Source: a virus. Taken from it: a stretch of 29,416 nucleotides of DNA. Made by a program: the position numbers and the translations under genes. The notes under the pieces were generated by a model. The model worked only from the letters and a program-made list of their open reading frames with translations, searched no databases and had not been told where the DNA came from. The DNA is taken from positions 1 through 29,416 of IMG/VR virus record IMGVR_UViG_3300032241_003157. The stretch is one strand, 5' to 3'. Shown piece by piece: positions 6,533 through 14,857 of this stretch; position 1 is the stretch's first letter; every line of letters begins with the position of its first letter.

Positions 6533-7156
6533 ATGCCAGATTTTCCATTGACATTAGAAAAATTAAGAAGCTTTTTACCAGACAATCCACATGTGGATTA
6601 TTGGTATGATGCTATGTCCAAATGTTTACCAGACTACGAAATTAACACAGATGTAAGAATAGCTGCATTTTTAGCACAGTGTGCTCATGAAAGTGGAGGA
6701 TTTAAATTTTTAAAAGAAAATCTAAACTACAGAGCAGAAAGTTTAATGAAAGTATGGCCAAGATATTTTCCCGATTCGGAAACAGCACAAAGATATGCAC
6801 ATAATCAAGAAATGATTGCTAATAGAGCTTACTCTAACCGAATGGGCAATGGTCCAGAAGAATCCGGCGATGGTTGGAAATTTTGCGGAAGAGGACTTGT
6901 TCAACTGACTGGCAGAAATAATTATCAAGCATTTGCTGATAGTATTGAGACTAATATCGATGATATTCCTGAATATTTACAAACATTCGAAGGGGCAGTT
7001 CAAAGTGCTTGCTGGTTCTGGGAAAATAATAATCTAAATGAACTTGCAGATAGACAAGACATACTGACAATGACAAAAAAAATAAATGGTGGAACACTGG
7101 GACTTAACGAAAGACAAAATCATTTTCAAAGGGCTCTTCAAATATTAAAGGGATAA
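6533..7156 (+). CDS. Endolysin, glycoside hydrolase family 19 (chitinase-like lysozyme)
   Basis: A 207-residue GH19 enzyme that should cleave the glycan chains of peptidoglycan at lysis. The motif AFLAQCAHESGGF places the catalytic acid Glu at residue 53. Family features follow: YSNRMGNG (100-107), GDGWKFCGRGLVQLTGRNNY (112-131) and INGGTLGLNER (184-194). There is no signal peptide or SAR segment, so it should need a holin to cross the inner membrane. The genes that follow (two-TM coiled-coil protein, lipoprotein, candidate holin) complete a lysis module. The RBS is GAGGT. Confidence 0.92.
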   Translation: MPDFPLTLEKLRSFLPDNPHVDYWYDAMSKCLPDYEINTDVRIAAFLAQCAHESGGFKFLKENLNYRAESLMKVWPRYFPDSETAQRYAHNQEMIANRAYSNRMGNGPEESGDGWKFCGRGLVQLTGRNNYQAFADSIETNIDDIPEYLQTFEGAVQSACWFWENNNLNELADRQDILTMTKKINGGTLGLNERQNHFQRALQILKG

Positions 7157-7160
7157 TAAA

Positions 7161-7616
7161 ATGACAACCTGGTTATTTGATTTATTATTAAGCCATGTCG
7201 ATCCTGTAATATGGTTAATTGTTGCAGGAGCAGGGATAGGAATTTATTTAACCAGTAGCATTTTGGTGCATATACCGGAAATTAATCTCTATGCACGATT
7301 ATTAAAGCCTATTTCTATATTGGCAGCACTGTTAGGGGTCTTCATGTATGGAGGATCAGGGGTACAGAAAATATGGGAAGAAAGAGTAAAATTGGCACAA
7401 GAAGATGCAGATAAAAAAACTGCAATGGCAAATCAATTAAATGAAGATCTTAATAAAGAGAGAGCCAAAAGATCTAAAATTAGAATAGAATATAAAGATA
7501 AGATCAAGACTGAAATTAAAGAAATTACAAAAGTTATTGATCAAAAATGCGATATAGACCCAACAGTGGTGGAAATTTTAAATAAAGCTGCTACTAATCC
7601 GGAGAAAAGGCAATGA
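7161..7616 (+). CDS. Two-TM coiled-coil membrane protein, i-spanin-like (151 aa)
   Basis: Two hydrophobic segments (about residues 16-36 and 48-65) are followed by a charged coiled coil (about 68-128: EERVKLAQEDADKKTAM and onward) and a Cys at 130. This is the architecture of an Rz-like inner-membrane spanin, except that Rz has one N-terminal membrane segment. It overlaps by 4 nt (ATGA) with a short lipoprotein gene, the classical arrangement of an i-spanin/o-spanin pair, and follows the endolysin by 4 nt. With two membrane segments it could also have holin-like activity. Confidence 0.7.
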   Translation: MTTWLFDLLLSHVDPVIWLIVAGAGIGIYLTSSILVHIPEINLYARLLKPISILAALLGVFMYGGSGVQKIWEERVKLAQEDADKKTAMANQLNEDLNKERAKRSKIRIEYKDKIKTEIKEITKVIDQKCDIDPTVVEILNKAATNPEKRQ

Positions 7617-7885
7617 AAATAATAACTTTTCTTTTATTGTCGGTTTTATTATGTGCATGTTCTACTACTCAACCTGTACCTGTAAAACAAACTTGGCCCG
7701 ATGTTTCAAAAGATTTACTACAACCATGTCCTGATTTAAAATTAATACAAATAGAAACTCCTAAATTAAGTGACATACTTGATAATGTCACTGACAATTA
7801 TAGTATATATTATGATTGTAAATCCAAAATTGACGATTGGATTATATGGTATAACGGACAAAAAGAAATTTTTAATAGGAAATAA
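7613..7885 (+). CDS. Small outer-membrane lipoprotein, o-spanin (Rz1)-like (90 aa)
   Basis: MKIITFLLLSVLLCAC is a type II signal sequence with lipobox LCAC (lipidated Cys at residue 16). The mature region begins STTQPVPVKQTWP and carries CPDLK and YSIYYDCK. A CPDL...Y.C pattern of this type is typical of phage Rz1-like lipoproteins. Its gene starts in an ATGA overlap with the coiled-coil membrane protein, so the pair should span the periplasm and fuse inner and outer membranes in the last step of lysis. This implies a Gram-negative host with an outer membrane. Confidence 0.75.
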   Translation: MKIITFLLLSVLLCACSTTQPVPVKQTWPDVSKDLLQPCPDLKLIQIETPKLSDILDNVTDNYSIYYDCKSKIDDWIIWYNGQKEIFNRK

Positions 7886-7887
7886 TC

Positions 7888-8175
7888 ATGGGATTTATAA
7901 ACAAATTAGAAGTTGCAGCAGCAAAAAAACTTAAAAGTTTATTTCTCGATGCTAAAAAATTAGCAGATAGCTCAATAAAAGATTTAGAAGATGCTCAAAA
8001 AAATCTAGAAGAGGCACAACGAACGGCAGCGGAACACACAGAACGGGCACATCAAGCGGCAATCGATGCCGCCCAAAAGGCACAGGATGCTGCTGCTCAA
8101 TTAATGCTAGAAGTTAAAGCCGCGGAACAGAGAAAACTACAGTACAAAGATTTATTGGATAAAAGCAATAAATAG
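7888..8175 (+). CDS. Ala-rich coiled-coil protein (95 aa)
   Basis: Nearly the whole protein is a predicted long helix or coiled coil: KDLEDAQKNLEEAQRTAAEH, then repeats of A-A-x-x-A-Q-K-A. It has no signal peptide or membrane segment. It follows the o-spanin-like gene by 2 nt and precedes a membrane-protein gene. The function is not identifiable; an oligomerising accessory to the membrane proteins of the cassette is possible. Confidence 0.6.
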   Translation: MGFINKLEVAAAKKLKSLFLDAKKLADSSIKDLEDAQKNLEEAQRTAAEHTERAHQAAIDAAQKAQDAAAQLMLEVKAAEQRKLQYKDLLDKSNK

Positions 8176-8202
8176 TATTTGTATACATAAAGGAGCAAAT
8201 TT

Positions 8203-8790
8203 ATGGCTGGCCCGGTAGATATAATCTTAAATCTATTAAATAAACAACCTAAAAATATAGATGCACCTAAACCTCCACCGGGATCAAGAAGTGAAAGAGA
8301 AGCCAAAATTAAAGATAAGGCAGGTTTAGTTATTAATTTTTTTGCTTTATTACTAGCAGTTAATACCTGGTATGGCGGTAAACTATCAAGCACAATAATG
8401 AATAATACCATTAAAATAAATGATGTTTATTCGTTTTATCAGGCAAAAAGTATCAAACAAACACTGGCAGAATATGCTCAGGAACAAGCAAAAAGATTAG
8501 GAGACTCTAAAAGAGTCGAAGAACTTCAGGTTAAAATTGATAGGTATGATAATGAACAAGGTGAAGGCAAAATCGATCTACTTAAAAAGGCTAAATCACT
8601 TGAATCTGAAAGAGATGACGCTAAGTCAAGAAGTCCTTGGATTGGTTATGCCAACACTGCCTATCAATTAGCAATTGTTGTTTTGTCTGCCAGTATACTA
8701 GCAGTTAGTATGGGTTTATTTTATGGTAGTTTTATAATTGCACTACTGGGAATAATATTAAGCAGTCAAGGACTTTGGCTTTGGTTTTAA
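8203..8790 (+). CDS. DUF4337-like membrane protein (195 aa)
   Basis: A hydrophobic segment near residues 42-58 (LVINFFALLLAVNTWYGG) is followed by a long helical region containing YSFYQAKSIKQTLAEYA (about 77-93), then two hydrophobic C-terminal segments (about 150-170 and 172-195). The TM1 / WxxYQAKSIkq / TM2-TM3 order is that of the DUF4337 family of bacterial and phage membrane proteins, whose function is unknown. AAGGAG precedes the start. Location inside the lysis cassette suggests an inner-membrane role at or before lysis. Confidence 0.65.
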   Translation: MAGPVDIILNLLNKQPKNIDAPKPPPGSRSEREAKIKDKAGLVINFFALLLAVNTWYGGKLSSTIMNNTIKINDVYSFYQAKSIKQTLAEYAQEQAKRLGDSKRVEELQVKIDRYDNEQGEGKIDLLKKAKSLESERDDAKSRSPWIGYANTAYQLAIVVLSASILAVSMGLFYGSFIIALLGIILSSQGLWLWF

Positions 8791-8801
8791 AGGGGCAATA
8801 A

Positions 8802-9422
8802 ATGGCTAATGATACAGACAATGACGAAAAAGAAAGTTGGATGAATACTAAATGGCGTCCCATGATGGGATGGCTATATATGATGGTTTGTTTTATGGAC
8901 TTTATAGGATTCCCTATATTGTGGAGTTTGGTGCAAGCCTACGATCACGGTAATGTTACAAGTCAATGGCAACCTTTAACTCTCCAGGGGGCAGGATTAT
9001 TTCATCTTGCAATGGGCGCCGTCATTGGAATCAGTGCATACGGACGAACACAAGAAAAATTAAATGGGGCTGCAGGACCTACTATGAGTTTCGGCCCAGG
9101 GGTAGGAACAACTTATATACCTCCCACAGGTAATACCAGTGTAACTGTAAGCAATCAACCACTACAACAAAATAATTTCGGAGGAACAGGCAATGGGGGA
9201 TTCAGTGTACCATCGGGCGGGAATTCAACATTTGGCTCGCCGTCAACAGGAGGGTTCGGGAATTCAAACAGTGGATTCAATTCTTCACCACCATCCACAG
9301 GCTTTAGCTCAAATAGCTTTGGAAACACACCTAGCCAAACATCTACAGGGGACTTCGGTCAAGTTACAACAGGGTTCGGTGGGAAACCTGCACCTGTGCA
9401 ACCACCACAACCCGCAATTTAA
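8802..9422 (+). CDS. Candidate holin with glycine-rich C-terminal tail (206 aa)
   Basis: The N-terminal 85 residues look like the GTA_holin_3TM-type family: SWMNTKWRPMMGWLYMMVC (12-30), a membrane segment at about 22-45, WQPLTLQGAG (56-65), and a second membrane segment at about 62-80 ending in AYGRTQEK. The expected role is timed permeabilisation of the inner membrane to release the GH19 endolysin. Residues 90-206 form a low-complexity Gly/Asn/Ser/Thr/Phe tail with repeated SGGFG-like units, longer than a typical holin needs. The RBS is AAAGGGGC. The tail explains why another long open frame also lies on this strand at 9193-9429; I regard that one as a shadow. Confidence 0.7.
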   Translation: MANDTDNDEKESWMNTKWRPMMGWLYMMVCFMDFIGFPILWSLVQAYDHGNVTSQWQPLTLQGAGLFHLAMGAVIGISAYGRTQEKLNGAAGPTMSFGPGVGTTYIPPTGNTSVTVSNQPLQQNNFGGTGNGGFSVPSGGNSTFGSPSTGGFGNSNSGFNSSPPSTGFSSNSFGNTPSQTSTGDFGQVTTGFGGKPAPVQPPQPAI

Positions 9423-9433
9423 AGGATAATAAT

Positions 9434-9640
9434 ATGAGAAAAATAGCAATGGGTTTAATATTAAGTTTTATTAGCACAATGGTTATGGCAGAAGCCGAAA
9501 TTAAAACCGTTTGTCATGATAAGGCAGGAAAAAATGGTGCTGTAATAAAAGGCAAAGACGGAAAGCCTGTTCAAGAATGTAAAAAAATTAAGATACATAA
9601 AAAATTAGAAGGCACAGAAATTCCTGCAGATAAAAAGTAA
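9434..9640 (+). CDS. Small secreted protein (68 aa)
   Basis: MRKIAMGLILSFISTMVMA is a typical cleavable signal peptide (basic start, hydrophobic core, A-x-A-like end near residue 19-21). The mature 47 residues are Lys-rich and contain two Cys (TVCHDKAG and VQECKK) that could form a disulfide in the periplasm. No family is recognised. It is the last gene before a terminator-like hairpin, so it closes the lysis/envelope operon. The RBS is AAGGA. Confidence 0.65.
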   Translation: MRKIAMGLILSFISTMVMAEAEIKTVCHDKAGKNGAVIKGKDGKPVQECKKIKIHKKLEGTEIPADKK

Positions 9641-9646
9641 ATTCAA

Positions 9647-9676
9647 TTGACTTAGACAGATAAGGTATAGTATAAT
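9647..9676 (+). promoter_or_regulatory. Sigma70-like promoter (TTGACT-18-TATAAT) before the DnaJ-like gene
   Basis: TTGACT (9647-9652) and TATAAT (9671-9676) are separated by 18 nt, a near-consensus vegetative promoter. The -10 box falls in the stem and loop of a hairpin (9662-9688). It would start transcription about 15 nt before the DnaJ-like ATG at 9698, which has no Shine-Dalgarno. Confidence 0.5.
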
Positions 9677-9692
9677 TTACTATACCTTTTTT
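9662..9692 (+). terminator. Terminator hairpin overlapping the promoter
   Basis: A perfect 11-bp stem (AAGGTATAGTA / TACTATACCTT) with a 5-nt loop is followed by T's (run of six, 9687-9692). It is placed to end the lysis operon. The stem is A/T-rich with only three G:C pairs, so it may be leaky. It overlaps the -10 of the next promoter. Confidence 0.65.
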
Positions 9693-9697
9693 CTATT

Positions 9698-10525
9698 ATG
9701 TCAGATTATTATCAAATTTTAGGTGTAGGTAAAACTGCATCGCAAGAAGAAATTAAAAAAGCTTATCGAAAATTAGCTGCACAGCATCATCCCGATAGAG
9801 GAGGAGATACGGCTAAATTCCAAGAAATTCAAGCAGCATATGATACATTAAGTGATCCTGAAAAAAGATCTCATTACGATAATCCTCAACCTCAAAATCC
9901 TTTTTTTCATGCCGGACATCCTGGGGCCGCAGGATTTCAAGATTTTTTTAATCAAGTATTCGGTCATGGATCTCCTTTTTCAAATTTTCATCAGCCTAGA
10001 CAACCAAAAAATCGTAACCTCAACATACAGACAACAATAAGTCTTGAAGATGCATATAATGGAAAACAATTATTTGCAAATATTGCGTTGCCTAGTGGTA
10101 AAGAACAATTATTAGAAATTAAAATTCCTCCGGGCATAAACGACGGGTCAATACTACGATTAGCAGGAATGGGTGATGATAGTGTTCCTAATCTTCCTAG
10201 GGGAGATATACATCTAACAGTTAATATAGCTCCGCATACACTTTTTAAAAGAGATGGCGATGATTTAATTACTGTTTATAAATTAAACTGTATACATGCA
10301 ATCATTGGAAAAAACATTCAAATAGATACCATAGATGGTAAAACTTTAGAGGTTGCAGTTAACCCCGGAACACAGCATGGACAAATATTAGCTGTACCTG
10401 GTTATGGTATGCCAAAAATGTCCGACAATAGATTCAAAGGTAGACTACTGATTGTGGTAGAAATTACAGTACCGAATTCTTTAACACAAGAACAATATAG
10501 AATTCTAAAAGAAACTTTTAATTAA
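9698..10525 (+). CDS. DnaJ/CbpA-like J-domain co-chaperone (275 aa)
   Basis: The J domain spans residues 1-62 (SDYYQILGV...) with the HPD triad at 31-33, the site that stimulates DnaK ATPase. A Gly/Phe-rich linker follows (about 63-100), then a DnaJ-type C-terminal substrate-binding region ([19 protein letters not shown] around 143-161). There is no CxxCxGxG zinc-finger region, so it is a class B (CbpA-like) Hsp40. It would act in the cytoplasm by directing host DnaK. It starts a block with peptide deformylase and a ClpA-like unfoldase, and has its own sigma70-like promoter. No Shine-Dalgarno precedes the ATG. Confidence 0.9.
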   Translation: MSDYYQILGVGKTASQEEIKKAYRKLAAQHHPDRGGDTAKFQEIQAAYDTLSDPEKRSHYDNPQPQNPFFHAGHPGAAGFQDFFNQVFGHGSPFSNFHQPRQPKNRNLNIQTTISLEDAYNGKQLFANIALPSGKEQLLEIKIPPGINDGSILRLAGMGDDSVPNLPRGDIHLTVNIAPHTLFKRDGDDLITVYKLNCIHAIIGKNIQIDTIDGKTLEVAVNPGTQHGQILAVPGYGMPKMSDNRFKGRLLIVVEITVPNSLTQEQYRILKETFN

Positions 10526-10533
10526 ATATTATT

Positions 10534-11028
10534 ATGTATAAAATTGTTAAATTTCCAAATGAAATACTTAGACAGAAAATAAAGTATTGGGATTTTAATA
10601 ATTGTCCAGAAGATCCTGTTCAATTAGAAAAAAATCTTATCGAAACTATGTTTGCAAATAATGGTATAGGATTATCTGCCAATCAAGTGGGATTACCATA
10701 CAGAGTATTTGTTATGGGTCATAAAGATATACCAGAGAATGCACAGGCGTTTTTTAACCCTATGGTTTTAAAAACTGTCGATGAGATCAAAGAATTAGAA
10801 GAGGGATGTTTGAGTTTTCCTGGTATTTTTGTTAAAATTAAAAGACCTACTAAAATTCTAGCTAGATGGCAAAATTCCCAGGGAGAATATCAAGAATCAG
10901 AATTTACAGGATATGATTGTAAATGTTTTTTACATGAATTGGATCATTTAGAAGGTATTGTATTTCAAGATAGAGCAAGTTCACTGAAATGGTCGATGGC
11001 AATTAAAAAGCTTAATAAGAGGAAATAA
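10534..11028 (+). CDS. def: Peptide deformylase
   Basis: A metalloenzyme that removes the N-terminal formyl group from nascent proteins. All three family motifs are visible: GIGLSANQ (44-51), EGCLS (90-94, metal-binding Cys 92) and HELDH (134-138, two metal-ligand His and the catalytic Glu 135). At 164 residues it is near the length of bacterial enzymes. Phage deformylases of this kind are known from marine myoviruses and may sustain processing of abundant phage or host proteins late in infection. It lies 8 nt after the DnaJ-like gene and 5 nt before the ClpA-like gene, so the three form one operon. No SD is seen at its start. Confidence 0.92.
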   Translation: MYKIVKFPNEILRQKIKYWDFNNCPEDPVQLEKNLIETMFANNGIGLSANQVGLPYRVFVMGHKDIPENAQAFFNPMVLKTVDEIKELEEGCLSFPGIFVKIKRPTKILARWQNSQGEYQESEFTGYDCKCFLHELDHLEGIVFQDRASSLKWSMAIKKLNKRK

Positions 11029-11033
11029 AATAA

Positions 11034-13301
11034 ATGTTAGAACCTAATAAAGATTTAGAAATTATTTTTGAAAATACTATTCAATTGGCAAGTACCAATA
11101 AACATGAATATATTACTTTAGAACATTTTTTATATAGCATGATTAACAATGAATCTTTTGCTAAGATTTTGACAGATTTCGGTGCAGATATCGACTCAAT
11201 GAAAACGGATCTTGAAAATTATATCAATCAAGATCTTCAAGAAATTGTAAAAGAAGGTGTAGATAAACCTAAAAAAACTATCACTGTAGATAGAATGTTG
11301 AATAGGGCATTTACACAGGTAATGTTTAGCGGTAGACAAATTATCGAACCGGTTGATTGTTTCATTAGCATGTTTTCCGAAAAGAAAAGTCATGCCAGTT
11401 ATTTCATTAATAAGGCCAAAATTGAAAAAGAAGCATTTTTAAATTTTATTAAGAGTGAATTTGTAAATGAAGAAAATATCGATGAAGCACAACCAAAATC
11501 ACAACTAGATAAATTCATTCTACAATTTTGTACAAATTTAACAGCACGAGCAAAAAATAAAAAAATTGATCCTGTAATTGGCCGAGAAAAAGAAATTGAA
11601 GAAATTCAACTTGTTTTAGCAAGAAGAGTTAAGGCCAATGCCATCTTGATTGGCGATCCTGGTGTAGGTAAAACCGCAATCGCTGAAGGATTGGCTCGAA
11701 AAATTGTTGAAGGTAAGGTCCCGACATTTATTCAGGATCATACTCTTTACAGTTTAGATATAAGTGCTATGCTAGCCGGTAGCAAATATAGAGGAGATTT
11801 CGAAGAAAGATTAAAAACTGTCATCGGAGGTTTAGAAAAAAAGGGTAAATGTATTCTATTCATCGACGAAGCACATATGATGAATGGTGCCGGTGCTTCT
11901 GGACAAAGTACCAATGATATGGCAAATATGCTAAAAAGTTCACTGGGAAAAGGAACTATCAAGGTAATCGCTTCAACAACTTGGGAAGAATATAGAAAAT
12001 ATTTTGAAAAAGATCGCGCCCTGATGCGTAGATTTCAACGAGTTACAGTCGATGAACCCGATGAAGATACCGCAATTAAAATCATTAAAGGTATTAAAAA
12101 ATATTATGAAAAACATCACGGTGTAAAAATTACTAATCAGGCTGTTATTGATAGTGTGAAATATTCTGTGAAATATATCAGTGATAAAAAATTACCAGAT
12201 AAAGCAATTGACCTCATTGATAGAGCCTGTGCTAGATTTAAAGTTAAAGACGAAACAACAGGAGTTGTGGATCACGAAGAAATTCTTTTTGAAATTAGTA
12301 AAATATCTGGTATTCCATTCGAACAGATTACCAATAAAGAAACAAATAATCTTTCAGAATTAGAAAATAATATGAAAGGAAAAGTATTTGGGCAAGATTT
12401 GGCTATTAATTCACTTCTTGACAAGGTGTTTATTGCACAATCTGGACTTAAATCACCTGACAAACCAATTGGTAACTTTTTGTTTGTTGGGCCTACTGGG
12501 GTAGGTAAAACTGAAGCTGCAAAACAATTAGCAGAAAATCTTGGTGTCAAATTAATTAGATTTGATATGAGTGAATATCAAGAACAACATAGTGTAGCAA
12601 AATTTATCGGAGCTCCTCCGGGATATGTAGGTTTTGAAGATAATGCAGGGCTACTAATAACCAAACTACAAGAAAATCCAAATTGTGTATTACTACTCGA
12701 CGAGGTGGAGAAAGCTCATCCTAGCGTTCTTACCGTATTGCTACAACTCATGGATAATGGGTTCGTAACAGGAAGTAACGGTAAAAAAGCAGATGCAAGA
12801 AACGCTATTCTAATCATGACCAGTAATCTCGGCGCAGTAGATGCTGAGAAAAATTCTGTAGGATTTGGATCTTTAGAAAGAGATGGAGATCCTAAGGACG
12901 CTGTGAATAGGTTTTTTGCTCCAGAATTTAGAAACAGGCTCGATGGTGTTATTAAATTTGGAAAGTTAGATAAAACAACAATGGTAAAAATTGTTGATAA
13001 ATTTATTAAAGATCTTAATGAGCTTGTAAAAGATAAAAATATTTTTATTAAACTATCACAATCTGCTATCGAATATCTTGTTGATAATGGGTTTAACAGT
13101 AAAATGGGTGCCCGACCTTTGCAAAGAACTATCGATAATTTAATTAAAAAACCACTTAGCAAAGAAATTTTATTTGGAAAATTAGTTAATGGTGGCGCTG
13201 TAGAAATTGATACAGAAAATGAAACCTTAAAATTAAATGTTATCGAATTGATGCCTGTTCCTACAGTTGAGGATCAAATTGAAGAAGCAGACAACATCTA
13301 A
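11034..13301 (+). CDS. clpA: ClpA-like AAA+ unfoldase
   Basis: A 755-residue Hsp100 protein. An N domain (about 1-140) is followed by two AAA+ modules: Walker A GDPGVGKT (207-214) with Walker B ILFIDEAH (274-281), then GPTGVGKT (486-493) with VLLLDEVE (552-559). A pore-loop region GAPPGYVG (526-533) and the [10 protein letters not shown] end are also present. There is no long M-domain between the modules, which excludes ClpB and fits ClpA/ClpC. A VGFG tetrapeptide (609-612) sits where ClpA carries its IGL/IGF ClpP-docking loop, so it probably docks on host ClpP; no clpP is in the window. The RBS is AGAGGAAA. The gene could be used to redirect host proteolysis. Confidence 0.92.
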   Translation: MLEPNKDLEIIFENTIQLASTNKHEYITLEHFLYSMINNESFAKILTDFGADIDSMKTDLENYINQDLQEIVKEGVDKPKKTITVDRMLNRAFTQVMFSGRQIIEPVDCFISMFSEKKSHASYFINKAKIEKEAFLNFIKSEFVNEENIDEAQPKSQLDKFILQFCTNLTARAKNKKIDPVIGREKEIEEIQLVLARRVKANAILIGDPGVGKTAIAEGLARKIVEGKVPTFIQDHTLYSLDISAMLAGSKYRGDFEERLKTVIGGLEKKGKCILFIDEAHMMNGAGASGQSTNDMANMLKSSLGKGTIKVIASTTWEEYRKYFEKDRALMRRFQRVTVDEPDEDTAIKIIKGIKKYYEKHHGVKITNQAVIDSVKYSVKYISDKKLPDKAIDLIDRACARFKVKDETTGVVDHEEILFEISKISGIPFEQITNKETNNLSELENNMKGKVFGQDLAINSLLDKVFIAQSGLKSPDKPIGNFLFVGPTGVGKTEAAKQLAENLGVKLIRFDMSEYQEQHSVAKFIGAPPGYVGFEDNAGLLITKLQENPNCVLLLDEVEKAHPSVLTVLLQLMDNGFVTGSNGKKADARNAILIMTSNLGAVDAEKNSVGFGSLERDGDPKDAVNRFFAPEFRNRLDGVIKFGKLDKTTMVKIVDKFIKDLNELVKDKNIFIKLSQSAIEYLVDNGFNSKMGARPLQRTIDNLIKKPLSKEILFGKLVNGGAVEIDTENETLKLNVIELMPVPTVEDQIEEADNI

Positions 13302-13947
13302 ACTATTTTACAAAAAATGGTTATATAAAATAGATTGTATGTGCAATGGAGCACATATGATCAAACCTTATGGTATTCCATACTGTAAATCTTTTTGTGC
13401 AGAGGACGAAACTGATAGCTATTATTATAGAAAATCTATAAACAAATCAAACCTTCTTGAATTTATCAATATTATTGAACCTTATTTTTATCAAAAAGGT
13501 CGACTTCAATTTAGATCAGAAAGATCCTTTTTTAATATTTTTACCAATGATCGAGAAGTCTACGATAAACTTTGTCATGAGCTAAAAAAATATCTCAGAG
13601 CAATACATGAGCCAAAAAATGACCAGGAAATAAAATTTCTTCAGGAAAAACATAACAAAATCTTATGTAATCATATACCATATAAAAAATATAATTACAA
13701 GATACATATTAAAAATAATATACCTCTTTCTTTTAAAGAAAAGTTCAAAATATGGATATCACATTACGATAAAATTTATGCTCCATTTACCGTTAAAGAA
13801 TGGTTATCATCATCGTATAATGTTTACTTTCAAATACCCTATGTTTACGCCGAGGATCAACCTACTTTAACAATGATAAGCTTATTTTTAGGAGATTATT
13901 TAAAAAAGACCGAACAATTTGTTGTTAGATCAGGAATAAATATCTAA
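13279..13947 (+). CDS. Conserved phage hypothetical protein (222 aa)
   Basis: The likely start is TTG 13279, preceded by GAGG 6 nt upstream and overlapping the clpA-like gene by 23 nt; TTG 13267 is a weaker option. It opens [20 protein letters not shown], a basic/aromatic N-terminus of a type seen in conserved cyanophage hypothetical proteins. The rest is Lys/Tyr/Phe-rich with mixed helices and ends VRSGINI. I see no catalytic motif or membrane segment, and its function is unknown. No ATG occurs near the beginning of the frame, so a non-AUG start seems required. Confidence 0.65.
   Translation: MKKQTTSKLFYKKWLYKIDCMCNGAHMIKPYGIPYCKSFCAEDETDSYYYRKSINKSNLLEFINIIEPYFYQKGRLQFRSERSFFNIFTNDREVYDKLCHELKKYLRAIHEPKNDQEIKFLQEKHNKILCNHIPYKKYNYKIHIKNNIPLSFKEKFKIWISHYDKIYAPFTVKEWLSSSYNVYFQIPYVYAEDQPTLTMISLFLGDYLKKTEQFVVRSGINI
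13935..13942 (+). promoter_or_regulatory. Possible late promoter variant AATAAATA
   Basis: AATAAATA lies within the end of the preceding gene, 21 nt before the ATG at 13964. It differs from the T4 late consensus at the first base only. It would fit late expression of the next, structural-looking gene. Confidence 0.3.
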
Positions 13948-13963
13948 TAAACAAGGAAAAATT

Positions 13964-14386
13964 ATGCCAAGTCTAGCTCAAGGATTAGAGTTTATTACCT
14001 ATACAAACACAGCAAGCGTTCAGGTAGTTTATCCACTTTATACTTCAACAGGGCAGACATTGGTGTATAAAAGTATACAAGCTCAGGGCGATGGATATTT
14101 CGGTAGTCCGGATGGATTGCATACAGTTATGTATACCTATGACAGCAATTTTATAGGTACTATTACCATGCAAGCTACACTGGCTACCGAACCTCAAGAA
14201 TCAGATTGGTTTGATATAGAGGGAACTACCTTAGTTCAAACCAGCAGCAGTGCATTTTTTAGTTATAATAACTTGGATGTACTGGTTCAATCTCAATATT
14301 ATAATTTTACCGGTAATTTTGTTTGGGTTCGAGGCTATGTAGCAATCGAAAACGGACAGGTAGAATCAATCCTTTACAATCACTAA
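13964..14386 (+). CDS. Probable virion structural protein (140 aa)
   Basis: The protein is Thr/Ser/Tyr-rich and predicted to be all beta, with ESDWFDIEGTT around residues 72-82 and NFTGNFVWVRGYV around 117-129. The SDWF..., NFTGNFVWVRG pattern is typical of small beta-sandwich virion proteins in marine T4-like phages. The Leu/Ile/Tyr-Asn-His ending (VESILYNH) is also characteristic. It has no signal peptide. The RBS is AAGGA. Which virion part it belongs to cannot be told. Confidence 0.65.
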   Translation: MPSLAQGLEFITYTNTASVQVVYPLYTSTGQTLVYKSIQAQGDGYFGSPDGLHTVMYTYDSNFIGTITMQATLATEPQESDWFDIEGTTLVQTSSSAFFSYNNLDVLVQSQYYNFTGNFVWVRGYVAIENGQVESILYNH

Positions 14387-14407
14387 TAATTCAAATAATT
14401 ATCATTG

Positions 14408-14415
14408 TATAAATA
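14408..14415 (+). promoter_or_regulatory. T4-type late promoter motif TATAAATA
   Basis: An exact TATAAATA lies in the 50-nt gap before the gene at 14437, 21 nt before its ATG. It is placed to drive the series of genes from 14437 onward (small basic protein, EF-motif protein, 1126-residue fusion) as late genes. Confidence 0.6.
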
Positions 14416-14436
14416 CTCTATACGGAGAGTGTTTGT

Positions 14437-14853
14437 ATGCGTATTTCTGACATTTTAAATTTTCAAAATGATCATATTCAAGAGGGAGATAGTTTTTCAA
14501 TTGAATTAGATGATATTATTTTAGAAAGTTATGTTGTAGGATTTACCGATGATGGTATTATTATTGAAAGCGACGAGTTTATGCTAGGGTATTTGACTAC
14601 AGATGATTTAACAGAGGCCAAATATCATGGAAAAACAGTACCATTAGGTAAGCCCATGGCGGGAGATGTTAAAAAATCTAAAGTTTATGTGAAAAAACCA
14701 AATGGTAATGTTGTTAAAGTAAACTTTGGCGATAAAAATATGCGTATTAAAAAGTCTAATCCTAAACGCCGTAAAAGTTTTAGAGCAAGACATCATTGCG
14801 AAAATCCAGGTCCGAGGTGGAAAGCAAGATACTGGTCATGCAGAAAGTGGTGA
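14437..14853 (+). CDS. Small protein with conserved basic Cys/His C-terminal domain (138 aa)
   Basis: The N-terminal half is acidic and beta-rich (DSFSIELDDIILESYVVGF). The C-terminal half is a compact, strongly basic module: LGKPMAGDVKKSKVYVKKP, NVVKVNFGDKNMRIKK, then KRRKSFRARHHCENPGP and ending WKARYWSCRKW. This C-terminal module recurs in many T4-like phages in head-associated contexts, but its function is not known to me. The RARHHC...WSC arrangement could bind metal or nucleic acid. The start MRISDIL fits the short N-terminal motif of the neighbours, and HIQE-G near residue 14-18 resembles a prohead protease site. It is expressed from a late promoter motif; the RBS is GGAG. Confidence 0.7.
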   Translation: MRISDILNFQNDHIQEGDSFSIELDDIILESYVVGFTDDGIIIESDEFMLGYLTTDDLTEAKYHGKTVPLGKPMAGDVKKSKVYVKKPNGNVVKVNFGDKNMRIKKSNPKRRKSFRARHHCENPGPRWKARYWSCRKW

Positions 14854-14857
14854 TAAT

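Noticed and set aside
9193-9429. 78-codon plus-strand frame within the holin-like gene
   Set aside because: It arises from the repetitive Gly/Asn-rich tail in another frame; the holin frame is continuous, has a proper SD and family motifs.
14726-14857. Longer N-terminus for the protein starting at 14858
   Set aside because: It would overlap the conserved basic domain of the upstream gene for 128 nt. The internal ATG gives the MLLKEFF motif shared with the next protein.
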